Assembly: GCA_905616385.1 (NCBI GenBank)
Contig: CAJQSS010000004.1
Span: forward strand, 68,970 to 132,969
Length of the DNA stretch: 64,000 nt
Direction: 5' to 3'
From: an uncultured Candidatus Nitrosopumilus sp.
GTDB lineage: Archaea; Thermoproteota; Nitrososphaeria; Nitrososphaerales; Nitrosopumilaceae
Shown here: positions 51,381-60,753 of the stretch, in pieces
How positions within the stretch are numbered: position 1 is the stretch's first letter
How the letters are laid out: the number at the start of each line of letters is the position of its first letter
Notes under the pieces: generated by a model
The model's input: only the letters and a program-made list of their open reading frames with translations
Told to the model about the DNA's origin: nothing
Databases searched by the model: none
Program-made: the position numbers and the translations under genes

Positions 51381-52349
51381 ATGTTACCGCTATCAGGTGA
51401 ACGAATCAATGCTAAAGGAATAATTTCTGAAAAATTAGATTCTGTTGATACACTACGTGGTTCAAGCACTTTAAAACGTGGATTTGCTCATATGCAAAAA
51501 AATGGTGTTGTAATGGATGTTACAAATGTTGAACAAGCATTAATTGCTCAAGAAGCTGGTGCAGTTTCTGTTATGGTTTTAGATAAACTTCCATCTGAAG
51601 TTAGAAAAGCTGGTGGAGTTGCACGTACTGCAAGTATAAAAATTATTGAAGAAATTATGGACTCTGTTACTATTCCTGTAATGGCTAAATGTAGAATTGG
51701 ACATGTCAGTGAAGCATTAGTTTTACAAGAGACTGATGTTGATATGATTGATGAATCTGAAGTTTTAACCCCTGCAGATGAATTACGTCATATTTGGAAA
51801 TGGGATTTTACAACACCCGTCGTTAATGGTGCTAGGTCTTTGGCTGAAGCTTTGAGAAGAGTTGAAGAAGGTGCATCTATGATAAGAACAAAAGGTGAAC
51901 CTGGAACTGGAAATGTCGCAGAAGCTATTACACATATTAAAAAAGTTAATGACGAATTAAGAACAATCAAATCAATTTATGATTCTGGTGACAATCAGGA
52001 TTTGGTACGTATAGCTCGAGAATTTAAAGTATCATATGATATTGTTGAACAAACAGCAAAACTTGGAAGATTACCTGTTGTAAATTTTGCTGCTGGTGGA
52101 ATTACAACTCCAGCTGATGCCGCATATTTGATGTCACTTGGATGTGATGGTATTTTTGTTGGTTCTGGAATTTTTAATGCAGATGATGCACAAGAAAGAG
52201 CAAATGCAATTGTTTTAGCAACTACTTTCTGGAATGAATCTGATAAAGTTAAAGAAGCTCAAAAAATGATTGACGAAAGACAATCTATCCATGGTTTAGA
52301 TGTTAAAACATTAGAATTACGAATGCAAGATCGCGGTGGTTTAGCATGA
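51381..52349 (+). CDS. pdxS: Pyridoxal 5'-phosphate synthase lyase subunit PdxS
   Basis: Makes PLP from ribose 5-phosphate, glyceraldehyde 3-phosphate and ammonia supplied by PdxT. Barrel motifs: [29 protein letters not shown] with catalytic Lys, [11 protein letters not shown] and [16 protein letters not shown]. 322 aa, somewhat longer at the C terminus than bacterial PdxS. Overlaps pdxT by 4 nt (ATGA), so the two are coupled. Confidence 0.97.
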   Translation: MLPLSGERINAKGIISEKLDSVDTLRGSSTLKRGFAHMQKNGVVMDVTNVEQALIAQEAGAVSVMVLDKLPSEVRKAGGVARTASIKIIEEIMDSVTIPVMAKCRIGHVSEALVLQETDVDMIDESEVLTPADELRHIWKWDFTTPVVNGARSLAEALRRVEEGASMIRTKGEPGTGNVAEAITHIKKVNDELRTIKSIYDSGDNQDLVRIAREFKVSYDIVEQTAKLGRLPVVNFAAGGITTPADAAYLMSLGCDGIFVGSGIFNADDAQERANAIVLATTFWNESDKVKEAQKMIDERQSIHGLDVKTLELRMQDRGGLA

Positions 52350-52963
52350 GTCTTAATCTTGGTGTTTTATCAATACAAGGTGATGTTAATGAGAATATTC
52401 TTTCTATCAAAGCTGCTATTGATGCATTAGATATTGATGGAACTGTTACTAGTGTTAGAACACCTGATGAAATCTCTAAAGTGGATGGTCTTGTAATCCC
52501 AGGTGGTGAAAGTACTACTATTGGGCAGCTTTCTTTGTTTAACGGTGCATTAAAAATTTTAAAAGAAAAAATTGAACAGGGAATGCCTGTACTTGGAATT
52601 TGTGCTGGAATGATACTGTTGTCTAAAACAGTCAAAGATAAAGTGGTCGGAAAAATTGATCAACCTCTTTTAAATATTTTAGATATTAAATTAGAAAGAA
52701 ATTCTTTTGGACGTCAACGAGAATCATTTGAATCTGATATTTCTTTGAATTCTATTGGTATTCCAACATTTAATGGTGTTTTCATTAGAGCTCCATCTAT
52801 TTCTGATGTTGGTTCTGATGTAGAAATTTTATCTAAATTTAATGGAAAAATTATTGCTGTTAAAAAGAATAATGTAATTGGAGTTGCATTTCATCCTGAA
52901 CTAACTAGTGATATTTCATTACACAAATATTTTGTTAATCTTACAAATACTCTAAAAAACTAA
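52346..52963 (+). CDS. pdxT: Pyridoxal 5'-phosphate synthase glutaminase subunit PdxT
   Basis: Glutaminase that channels ammonia into PdxS. Class I-like triad: Cys in LGICAGMIL, and His and Glu in AFHPELTSD near the C terminus. The oxyanion/substrate loop is [10 protein letters not shown]. 205 aa, normal. Confidence 0.96.
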   Translation: MSLNLGVLSIQGDVNENILSIKAAIDALDIDGTVTSVRTPDEISKVDGLVIPGGESTTIGQLSLFNGALKILKEKIEQGMPVLGICAGMILLSKTVKDKVVGKIDQPLLNILDIKLERNSFGRQRESFESDISLNSIGIPTFNGVFIRAPSISDVGSDVEILSKFNGKIIAVKKNNVIGVAFHPELTSDISLHKYFVNLTNTLKN

Positions 52964-53061
52964 TTATCTATAATTACAAAATTTAATTCTATTCCATTCC
53001 TTAATTGGCACTAGTTTGTTTGTTTGTTACTAATTAAATATAATAAAACTAAAATTTATTC

Positions 53062-53430
53062 ATGGCAGAACAAACTACAACTGCATCTATAGCACCATAC
53101 TTTGATCAGTTCTTTAAGCAAATTCAGGAAACACATCCAAAAATTGAGCCTGAACTTATGATTAGAGTGATGATGTTTGAGCTAAATTTGAAGAAATATG
53201 TTGGTCCTGATATTCCACATGTTCATCTTGATGTATCCTATGAACAAGGTGTAGATCTTCACCTAAAACAAGAGGAAGCACGAGATAAATTTCCAATAGA
53301 AATTACAACCAACAAGTGGGGAGATGGAGTTATCTTTTCAGGTTTAATGGGAATAAGACATATTGAAAAAGTCTGTGCAGATCCACAAATTGTTAAAGTT
53401 ACTGGTACTGCAACTCCAAGACATAACTAA
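53062..53430 (+). CDS. Hypothetical protein (122 aa)
   Basis: Not recognised. Acidic, mixed alpha/beta: PYFDQFFKQIQETHPKIEPELMIRVMMFELNLKK-like helix pair, then HVHLDVSYEQGVDLHLK strands with several His. No membrane segment. Codon use suggests good expression. An A/T-rich upstream region with tandem TTTG motifs separates it from pdxT. A metal-binding role through the His cluster is speculative. Confidence 0.6.
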   Translation: MAEQTTTASIAPYFDQFFKQIQETHPKIEPELMIRVMMFELNLKKYVGPDIPHVHLDVSYEQGVDLHLKQEEARDKFPIEITTNKWGDGVIFSGLMGIRHIEKVCADPQIVKVTGTATPRHN

Positions 53431-53474
53431 TTTTCATTTTTTATATTAATCAAAAAAAAGATTATTTTTTATTT

Positions 53475-54038
53475 TCATTTAGAAAAATTAATTTCAATAC
53501 GCATTGTATCATTGATAATTTTTATAACTTTTTTAATTATCTTTGAATCTATTGAGAAAAATCCTCTGAATTTATCATTTCCAAGATCTTCTGCAACTAA
53601 ACCAAATGGTCCACTTGGTCCTTTTGTAACTACAATCCACATTTTTTCAATGTTTGTATCTAAACAACTTAGAATTTCTGCTGTAGCTGGAACTGAATCT
53701 GGGGGAATCAAAAATGGATCATCAAAACCCCCAATTACCCATGCATGGGGAATCTTTTTCAAAATATCTGTATATCGTTTTTGAACGTATTTGTATAATG
53801 CTTCAGTTTCAAATGTAGCTAGTAATGGCACATAATTTTTTACTGCATATGCTTCAATATCCATGCTTAATCTATAGAGATCCTCTCTTTTTGCCTCAAA
53901 ATTTACAAATTCCACCTTTGTAAAGTCCTCCAATGTGGATAATCCTGAATCATTTGTTACATCTTTTAGATTATCTTTTGGTAACTCTGGACATTGGATT
54001 TTTAATTCCTCCATGAAACTTTTGTATTTTGTTGTCAA
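53475..54038 (-). CDS. DICT-like sensory domain protein
   Basis: 187 aa. The pattern LYRLSMDIEAYAVKNYVPLLATFE, KRYTDILKKIPHAWVIGGFDDP, and WIVVTKGPSGPFGLVAEDLGN...FRGFFSIDS resembles the DICT domain found with bacterial two-component proteins. No HTH or kinase is attached, so it would be a stand-alone sensor or adaptor. Assignment is by remembered pattern only. A second in-frame ATG lies eight codons in. Confidence 0.5.
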   Translation of the reverse strand: MTTKYKSFMEELKIQCPELPKDNLKDVTNDSGLSTLEDFTKVEFVNFEAKREDLYRLSMDIEAYAVKNYVPLLATFETEALYKYVQKRYTDILKKIPHAWVIGGFDDPFLIPPDSVPATAEILSCLDTNIEKMWIVVTKGPSGPFGLVAEDLGNDKFRGFFSIDSKIIKKVIKIINDTMRIEINFSK

Positions 54039-54116
54039 TATTAAAAAAATCTTTTTCAGCTATTTCAATTTTAATTTCATGTATATCTAGTGCCAATTAA
54101 TTTTAACGAATATGAC

Positions 54117-56435
54117 TTAATCTATTAAATTATGCATAGATTTCAAATCTTTTTTGAATGGTTGTAGTATTTCTGGAATTTCAATTTTAATTGTATCTTT
54201 TAATGATAAATTTTGAGATTTTTTTTCATTCCATACTTTTGAATTAAATTCTGATATTTCTTTAGTAATGTCTGTTTGAACCTCTATGTTTTCTGAATTT
54301 ACTTGTTTTTCTTTATGTATACTTTGATCCGAATACAATGTTTTCCAAAGGTACTCTGTAATGAATGGTGTAATTGGAGCTAATAATTTTAAAATTGTTG
54401 CTAATGTTTTGTGTAATGTAAATATTGCACCATCTCTTTCTTCATCTGAAAAATCAATTCCATATGCTCTTGCTTTAACCATTTCAATATAGTGTGCTGC
54501 AAATACATTCCATGTAAATTCTCTAATTGCAATTGCAGGAATAAAGAAATTATATTCTTCATAACCTTTTTTGCATTCTTTTACTACTTTATCTAATTCA
54601 GATAAAATCCATTTATCTGAAGGATTTGGAGTTCCTGAATCAATTACTGGAAAGCTTGATAAAAATCTGGACACATTCCATAATTTACTTAAAAATTTCT
54701 TAGTTGACTCAATTTTTTGTTCATTACATCTAAAGTCATATCCGTGATTAATTTCACTTGCACTCCAAAATCTAAAAGTATCTGCACCTAATTTTTCAAT
54801 TACTGGTAATGGATCTATTGCATTTCCTTTACTTTTACTCATTTTCATCCCTTTTTCATCTAAACCATACCCCATTACCCAAGCTTCAGACCATGGTTTT
54901 TCTCCTGTTAATTCCTCACACCTCAATAGTGTATAATACAACCATGTTCTCACAATATCTTTTGCTTGTGGTCTGATTGATACAGGATACACTTTTTTGA
55001 AAAATTCATCATCTCTGTTAAATTTACTAATGAAAAGTGGAGATACGCTAGAATCCATCCATGTATCAAATGTTCTTTCTTCGCCAACAAATTCTGTAGC
55101 TTTACATTTTGTACAATTTGTTATTGGACATTTTTCATTCCATGGTCTATAATATTTTCCAGGTTCTGGAACATGTGGTTCTGAACAATTTTTACAATAC
55201 CAAATTGGAATTTCAGTACCATAAAATCTTCTTCTTGAAATTGGCCAATCAATATTAATGGAGTCTAACCAATTCATCAAAATTTGTTTGTGCATTGTTG
55301 GATGAAATGTAATTTCTTTTCCTATTTTCTTTATGTTTTCAACTTTTTCTTTTTGTTTAAGATAATATTCTTCCATAGGAATTATTTCAATTGGAATCTT
55401 ACTTCTTTCTGAAATTGGAGTTCTGTGAACAATATCATCGATTTTTTCAACAAATCCTGCAGTTTCTAAATCTTCTATGATTTTTGTTCTTGCTTGTTTT
55501 GGTTTTAATCCTGTATATTCACCTGCAACTTCAGTCATTCTACCATCTAATCCAATTGCAACTATTTCTTCTAATTCTAATTCTCTAAATAATGCAACAT
55601 CATTTTGATCACCATAACTACAAACCATTACTGCTCCTGAACCAAATTCTTGTTTGGCTGAATGATGCGTTCTTAATTCTACTTCTGCATTGGTTATTGG
55701 AACAATTATTTTTTTACCAATATATTTTGAATATCTTTCATCTTCAGGATTAACAATAATTGTTCTACATGCACAAAGTAATTCTGGTCTTGTACTTGCA
55801 ATAATTATTTCTTGATCTGTATCTTTAATTTTAAATTTCATGTAAACAAGTTTAGTTTGTAAGTCCTCATAAATTATTTCAGCATCTGCAATTGTAGTTC
55901 CTGAAACCCAATCGTAATTGTTAGGTCTATTTGCAAGATATACTTCACCTTTTTTCCATAATTTGATGAATGTTGATTGTGTTAATGTCCTATATTCTTC
56001 TGAATCTGTTCTATAGTAATTTGCAAAATCACCACTAATTCCTAAATTTTTCATAATTAGAATCATTTCTGCTTCTAAATCGTCTAATGCATTTCTGCAT
56101 AAATTTAGAAATTCACCTCGTTCTGTTTCTCTCATCCTAATTTTATGTTTTTTTTCAGTATAGAGTTCAACTGGTAATCCATTTCTGTCAATCCCTATTG
56201 GGAAATACACGTTTTTTCCAGCCATTCTTGCTGTACGTGCTATCATATCTATTTGTGAATAATGTGCTGCTGCACCAATATGCCATGGTCTACCTGATGG
56301 ATATGGTGGCGGTGTATCTATTGTGAAATTATTTTCTTCAGGTGTAAAATCATAAATTTTATCTTCTTCCCATTGTTTGAGAATATTTTTTTCTAATTCT
56401 GGATTCCATGCTTTTTCTGATATTTTAGGTTCCAT
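54117..56435 (-). CDS. valS: Valyl-tRNA synthetase
   Basis: Class Ia synthetase charging tRNA-Val, with a CP1 editing domain (ASTRPELLCACRTI). The HIGH motif appears as RPWHIGAAAHYS, KMSKS as GMKMSKSKGNAI; zinc-ribbon Cys pairs occur around CKNCSEPH and CPITNCTKC. 772 aa, somewhat short for ValS because the C-terminal coiled coil is missing, as in other archaea. It starts 5 bp after the QueD-like fusion gene stop. Confidence 0.95.
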   Translation of the reverse strand: MEPKISEKAWNPELEKNILKQWEEDKIYDFTPEENNFTIDTPPPYPSGRPWHIGAAAHYSQIDMIARTARMAGKNVYFPIGIDRNGLPVELYTEKKHKIRMRETERGEFLNLCRNALDDLEAEMILIMKNLGISGDFANYYRTDSEEYRTLTQSTFIKLWKKGEVYLANRPNNYDWVSGTTIADAEIIYEDLQTKLVYMKFKIKDTDQEIIIASTRPELLCACRTIIVNPEDERYSKYIGKKIIVPITNAEVELRTHHSAKQEFGSGAVMVCSYGDQNDVALFRELELEEIVAIGLDGRMTEVAGEYTGLKPKQARTKIIEDLETAGFVEKIDDIVHRTPISERSKIPIEIIPMEEYYLKQKEKVENIKKIGKEITFHPTMHKQILMNWLDSINIDWPISRRRFYGTEIPIWYCKNCSEPHVPEPGKYYRPWNEKCPITNCTKCKATEFVGEERTFDTWMDSSVSPLFISKFNRDDEFFKKVYPVSIRPQAKDIVRTWLYYTLLRCEELTGEKPWSEAWVMGYGLDEKGMKMSKSKGNAIDPLPVIEKLGADTFRFWSASEINHGYDFRCNEQKIESTKKFLSKLWNVSRFLSSFPVIDSGTPNPSDKWILSELDKVVKECKKGYEEYNFFIPAIAIREFTWNVFAAHYIEMVKARAYGIDFSDEERDGAIFTLHKTLATILKLLAPITPFITEYLWKTLYSDQSIHKEKQVNSENIEVQTDITKEISEFNSKVWNEKKSQNLSLKDTIKIEIPEILQPFKKDLKSMHNLID

Positions 56436-56440
56436 TTTTT

Positions 56441-57256
56441 TTATCTTTCAATATTTGAAATTATATGAGAACCTTTGTTATATCCTTCATAAATGTAAAC
56501 TCCAACTGCTTCTACATTTTCAGGCATTTTTGGAGCTAATAATTTAATAATTTCACTTGAAAGATTTTCAACTGTAGCTTCTCCTTCTAATAGATATGTT
56601 GTATGTTTTGGAACTTGTAAGTCAAACAATCCTTTTGGCCCATCAAAACTAATTTGATAATGTGATTCATCCTCTTTTTTTAAATATTTTCTATTAATGA
56701 AAAATTTATGATCAAATTCGTTTACAACTTCTTTAATAATTTTTTTTGCTATTCCAAAATCAACTAATAAATTATTTTTCATTTGTCCTACAAGTTCCAC
56801 CATTACTGATGATGTATGTCCATGTAGAATTGAACATTTTTCAACTAATGGGAGTATGTGTGCATAATCAAATGAGAATGATCCATCTTCTAAAAATATT
56901 GAACCTGTTTGTGGTGATTTATCATAAAATACTATGTCTTGTAATTCTTTAATCTGTGCAACATATTTTGCATGTCCTATTGCCATAACTTTTTCTTCAG
57001 GAAAATCTTCTTTGATTTGTTTATATTTTTCAATATCTACATCATTATCTATTACTTCGATGAATCCTTTTGCAGTTTTAAAATCAATTTTTACTTTAGT
57101 TCCATTTTTTAGTGTAATTTCATGATTGTATTCATATTCATTTTCTAAAAATGTGAGCATTTGTGCTACTGTTAATTCTGTTCTTGTTTTTAGTAAATTT
57201 CCCTTTTTGTCTATATATTTAAAATCTGAATCTAAAATTGTAGGACTTGTAGTCAT
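56441..57256 (-). CDS. QueD/6-pyruvoyl-tetrahydropterin synthase-like domain with nuclease-like N-terminal domain
   Basis: 271 aa. Residues about 130-265 are a PTPS/QueD fold: FDYAHILP gives a zinc His, CSILHGHTSS has the catalytic Cys and the HGH pair (C-x3-HGH), and VDFGIAKKI plus FDHKFFIN close the site. This could make carboxytetrahydropterin for preQ0/archaeosine or a pterin. The N-terminal about 120 residues (KVKIDFKTAKGFIEVIDND, QIKEDFPEEKVMAIG) resemble a PD-(D/E)XK core, which is unusual for the family. Lies just before valS. Confidence 0.8.
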   Translation of the reverse strand: MTTSPTILDSDFKYIDKKGNLLKTRTELTVAQMLTFLENEYEYNHEITLKNGTKVKIDFKTAKGFIEVIDNDVDIEKYKQIKEDFPEEKVMAIGHAKYVAQIKELQDIVFYDKSPQTGSIFLEDGSFSFDYAHILPLVEKCSILHGHTSSVMVELVGQMKNNLLVDFGIAKKIIKEVVNEFDHKFFINRKYLKKEDESHYQISFDGPKGLFDLQVPKHTTYLLEGEATVENLSSEIIKLLAPKMPENVEAVGVYIYEGYNKGSHIISNIER

Positions 57257-57325
57257 ATGACGTATTTTGATTATGAATACAATATAAATTCTGTAATGAT
57301 ATGACTGAATATAATTTTTTTATAC

Positions 57326-57604
57326 TTAAACTAATGAATTTAAAATTCTAGCAAGGTTGACATCATTTTTTGTAATTCCTCCTGCGTCATGAGTTGTTAA
57401 TTCTATTGTGATTCTATTGTACACATTAAACCATTCTGGATGATGATTCATTTTTTCAATTTCCATAGCGGCTCTAGTCATAAATCCAAATGCTTGATTG
57501 AAATTATCAAATTGAAATTCTTTATGCAATTTATCATTTTTCACATTCCATCCTACTAATTTTTTTAATTCTTCTTTTATTTCTAATTCTGATAATTTTG
57601 TCAT
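57326..57604 (-). CDS. Pterin-4a-carbinolamine dehydratase-like protein
   Basis: 92 aa. The signature [24 protein letters not shown], then [18 protein letters not shown], is that of the PCD/DCoH family with the catalytic His trio. In bacteria it regenerates tetrahydrobiopterin and is also seen with molybdopterin genes. It lies next to the QueD-like gene on the same strand (69 bp), suggesting a pterin-linked pathway. Confidence 0.92.
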   Translation of the reverse strand: MTKLSELEIKEELKKLVGWNVKNDKLHKEFQFDNFNQAFGFMTRAAMEIEKMNHHPEWFNVYNRITIELTTHDAGGITKNDVNLARILNSLV

Positions 57605-57672
57605 ATTGTATTATTATTATTGTTAGATTAAAAGATTGATGAACTAATTATTTTCTTAATTTATTAATAATT

Positions 57673-58170
57673 TTACCATAAATTACCTTGCATTTCTAAA
57701 ATTAATTTAATATCTTTTGAAATGGTATGTAATGTATCTAAATCATAATTTGCATTTGTAAAATCTATTGATGTAAAAGTCGCACCTTCAAAATTTGTAT
57801 GTCTTAAATTTACTCCACTTAGATTTACATTTCTTAAATCTGAATTTCTTAAATCTGCATAAAATAAATCTGCTCCACTAATGTTTGCATTTGTAAGATC
57901 AACGCCATACAAGTCAGTATCCCAAAGTTTTGCATTTGAAAGATTTACATTTTGTAAATCCGCTCCTCTTAATTTTACATTAAATAATATTGTATCACTT
58001 AAATCTGCCCCACTTAAATCTGCCCCACTTAAATTTGCATTGTGAATATCTCTATTTTTAAGATCCACTCCCTTCAAATTAGTATTTGATAAATTTCTTC
58101 CAATTAATTTTTCATAATCAAAATTAACTTTTGAAAAATTTCGTTTTTTAAAAATATCTTTTGGTTCCAT
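57673..58170 (-). CDS. Pentapeptide repeat protein
   Basis: 165 aa. After about 30 residues the chain becomes A(D/N)LxX pentapeptides (LSGADLSGADLSDT, LTNANISGADLFYADLRNS, LRNVNLSGVNLRH), some 18-20 in all, which fold as a right-handed beta helix. No signal or anchor. In other organisms such proteins mimic DNA or act as scaffolds; role here unknown. It is 68 bp upstream of the pterin dehydratase gene on the same strand. Confidence 0.88.
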   Translation of the reverse strand: MEPKDIFKKRNFSKVNFDYEKLIGRNLSNTNLKGVDLKNRDIHNANLSGADLSGADLSDTILFNVKLRGADLQNVNLSNAKLWDTDLYGVDLTNANISGADLFYADLRNSDLRNVNLSGVNLRHTNFEGATFTSIDFTNANYDLDTLHTISKDIKLILEMQGNLW

Positions 58171-58275
58171 TTTATTTATCAGTAAAATATTTCATTATTA
58201 TGATGTTTATGACTATTTTCCTTCTATTAGACATGGTTTATGGAAATATATGTAAAATTAATTCTATGATTTAAT

Positions 58276-59040
58276 GTGAGTGATATGGATTTGATGAATA
58301 AAATATTATTAGAAAATATTAAAAGTTCTATTTCTGATGTAGTTCCAAAAAAGAAAATAGGCATTGCTTTTTCTGGCGGTGTTGATAGTGCATTAGTTTC
58401 AAAAATTTGTTCAGATATGGGTTTTGATGTTGTTTTGCTTACTATTGGTTTTTCTGAATCTCATGATATTTTATTTTCTAAAGAAGTTAATGAATGTCTG
58501 AAATATTCTCATCATATTTTAGAAATTGATAATGAAACATTTCCTACAATTACTTCCAATATTCGTAAAGTAATTGCCACTGATAATTTATCTTGGAATG
58601 AAAACTGTATTGCTTTTTATTATGTGTCTAAACTTGCAAAAAATTTGAATCTTGATACTGTGATTACTGGTAATGGTATTGATGAATTATTTTGTGGATA
58701 TAATGGATATCGTGAAGCTTTTTCTGGCGGTGAAACTAGAATTAATGAAGTTATGACATCAAAATTAGATAATGAATTAAAAATGATGAAGGCTGTAAAT
58801 GTAGTTACTTCAGAATTTAATGTAAAAATTCTACAACCTCTACTATCTGTCCAATTCATAGAATATGCAAAAACTATTCCTATCTCTGAAAAAATTCATA
58901 GTTCTGATGATCTACTTCGTAAACATATCATACGTAAATTAGCTAGTGATGTTGGTGTTCCAGAAATTTCTTGTACTAAAAGAAAAAAAGCATTACAATA
59001 TGGTTCTAAAATTCATAAATTTTTACTAAAAACTAGATAA
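58276..59040 (+). CDS. Asparagine synthase-like PP-loop ATP pyrophosphatase
   Basis: 254 aa. PP-loop FSGGVDSAL (about 30-38) and TGNGIDELFCGYNGYR are the adenylation-site motifs of the asparagine synthase C-terminal domain. The glutaminase domain is absent and no separate glutaminase is nearby, so it would use free ammonia or act in another adenylation reaction. Start GTG at 58276, or ATG at 58285. Overlaps convergent purB by 8 bp. Confidence 0.8.
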   Translation: MSDMDLMNKILLENIKSSISDVVPKKKIGIAFSGGVDSALVSKICSDMGFDVVLLTIGFSESHDILFSKEVNECLKYSHHILEIDNETFPTITSNIRKVIATDNLSWNENCIAFYYVSKLAKNLNLDTVITGNGIDELFCGYNGYREAFSGGETRINEVMTSKLDNELKMMKAVNVVTSEFNVKILQPLLSVQFIEYAKTIPISEKIHSSDDLLRKHIIRKLASDVGVPEISCTKRKKALQYGSKIHKFLLKTR

Positions 59041-60394
59041 ATTTTTTAATTGTTTTTTGAACTGATTTTTTTACATTACTTATGATTATTGGTGATGCAC
59101 CAAGATGTTTTTCTGGAGTAAATATTGAATCAATTTCTTTTTCAGTTAGCTTTGATGAAAATGCTTTATCATTTTTAATTGCATCTCTATACTGAATTCT
59201 TTTATCATTTGCTTCAAATGCGACTCTTTGAACATCCTTGTATGCTGTAAATCTTGGTATTCCTTTTTTTATCAATGCTTCTAAAACAAATTCTGCAAAA
59301 ATTTGACCTTTAGTAATATAGAGATTCTCCATGATTCTTTTTTCATTTACCCTTAAATTTGAAATAATTTTAGTCATGGTTTCTAACATTTCATCAACTA
59401 AAATTGAAACTGTTGGAATTACAAATCTCTCATTAGCTGAATTTGAAAGATCTCGTTCATGCCATAATGGAATATTTTCAAATGCAACTGCAACTTGACT
59501 ACGGACTAATTTTGATAATGATGATACACGTTCACTTTTAATTGGATTTCTTTTTACTGGAACTGCACTACTTCCCATTTGACCTTTTTTGAATTGTTCT
59601 GCTACCTCTCCAATTTCGGTTCTTTGTAAATTTCTAATTTCTATTGCAATTTTTTCTAATGTTGCACCAATTAATGCTAATTCAAATACATATTCTGCAT
59701 ATCTTTCTCTTGGAACTATTTGTGTGGCAACTTCTGCTGGGTAAAGATCTAGACGTTTTGCAACTCTTTTTTGTACTTCTAGTGATTCTGCTCCCATTAA
59801 AGATCCTGTTCCTACAACACCTAATGTTTTGCAAATCAAAATTCTTTTCTTTATTTCTTCAATTCTTTCTACGTGTTTTGCCATCTCTACAGCCCAATTT
59901 GCAAATTTTAAACCAAATGATATGATGCTGGCATGTTGCCCATGTGTTCTACCTACGGCTGGAATTTTTCCATGTTTGACAGCTTTTTCCGCAAGAATAG
60001 ATGCCATTTTTGCAACTTTTGATTCAATTATTTTTAATGCATCTCTCATCTGCATTGAATTACTTGTATCCACTAAATCATTACTTGTAAGACCATAGTG
60101 TATCCATGGTCTTGCTTCTTTAGTACATTTTTCACTTAATGCCTCTACAAGAGCAGCTGTATCGTGATCACTTTTTGCTTCTAATTGTTTAATTCTTTTT
60201 GCAGTAATTTTTCCTGACATTGATACATTAAAAATATTTTTACCTATCTTTTTTGAAATCATACTTATTTCACTTTGGGATATTGCAGCTGAACCTTCTA
60301 TTTCTAATTGATAATCAATTTTTTTTTGTTCACCAAAAATATCCATCATTTCTTTTGTACCATAACGGCCATTGTCTATGGGTAGTATTGCCAA
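59033..60394 (-). CDS. purB: Adenylosuccinate lyase
   Basis: Catalyses two fumarate-releasing steps of purine synthesis. GSSAVPVKRNPIKSE is the flexible signature loop with the catalytic Ser, and TSNDLVDTS and GRTHGQHA hold the catalytic His. I use the TTG at 60394, which gives the standard start MAILPIDNGRYGT (453 aa); a more distal ATG at 60457 adds 21 unusual residues. Confidence 0.94.
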   Translation of the reverse strand: MAILPIDNGRYGTKEMMDIFGEQKKIDYQLEIEGSAAISQSEISMISKKIGKNIFNVSMSGKITAKRIKQLEAKSDHDTAALVEALSEKCTKEARPWIHYGLTSNDLVDTSNSMQMRDALKIIESKVAKMASILAEKAVKHGKIPAVGRTHGQHASIISFGLKFANWAVEMAKHVERIEEIKKRILICKTLGVVGTGSLMGAESLEVQKRVAKRLDLYPAEVATQIVPRERYAEYVFELALIGATLEKIAIEIRNLQRTEIGEVAEQFKKGQMGSSAVPVKRNPIKSERVSSLSKLVRSQVAVAFENIPLWHERDLSNSANERFVIPTVSILVDEMLETMTKIISNLRVNEKRIMENLYITKGQIFAEFVLEALIKKGIPRFTAYKDVQRVAFEANDKRIQYRDAIKNDKAFSSKLTEKEIDSIFTPEKHLGASPIIISNVKKSVQKTIKKFI

Positions 60395-60507
60395 TATTTT
60401 GTTAATCCATCCATAGAAAATAAATCTACTTCTTTTTCTCTGGTTATCTGCGCACAATATGACATTAATCTATATTCTAGATTGTTTTTTAATTGAAAAT
60501 TTTGAAA

Positions 60508-60663
60508 TTATTTTTGTTTTATTCCTGTATCTGATAATATCCATTCTAGTGCTTTCAAATAACCTTGTTTGAAATTTTTTTCATCAATTGCCCAATCTGG
60601 ATTTGCTCTTAATTCTGCAAGTAATTGATTTACTTTTTCTGTAATTATTGCTTTATCTAACAT
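60508..60663 (-). CDS. Small acidic/helical protein (51 aa)
   Basis: A complete ATG-to-TAA frame of 51 codons filling the gap between purB and rtcB. The chain is amphipathic and helical: DKAIITEKVNQLLAELRANP then DWAIDEKNFKQGYLKALEWI. Reads well as protein and not as random AT-rich frame. No family known. Possibly a small partner of neighbouring gene products. Confidence 0.55.
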   Translation of the reverse strand: MLDKAIITEKVNQLLAELRANPDWAIDEKNFKQGYLKALEWILSDTGIKQK

Positions 60664-60753
60664 ATTTTTAATTAAATTCTTGTTGATTTAAAATTATTCT
60701 TAGAATATTTATGATGATTTAAATTGGATTGAAAGAAAATTCTACCAATACTT

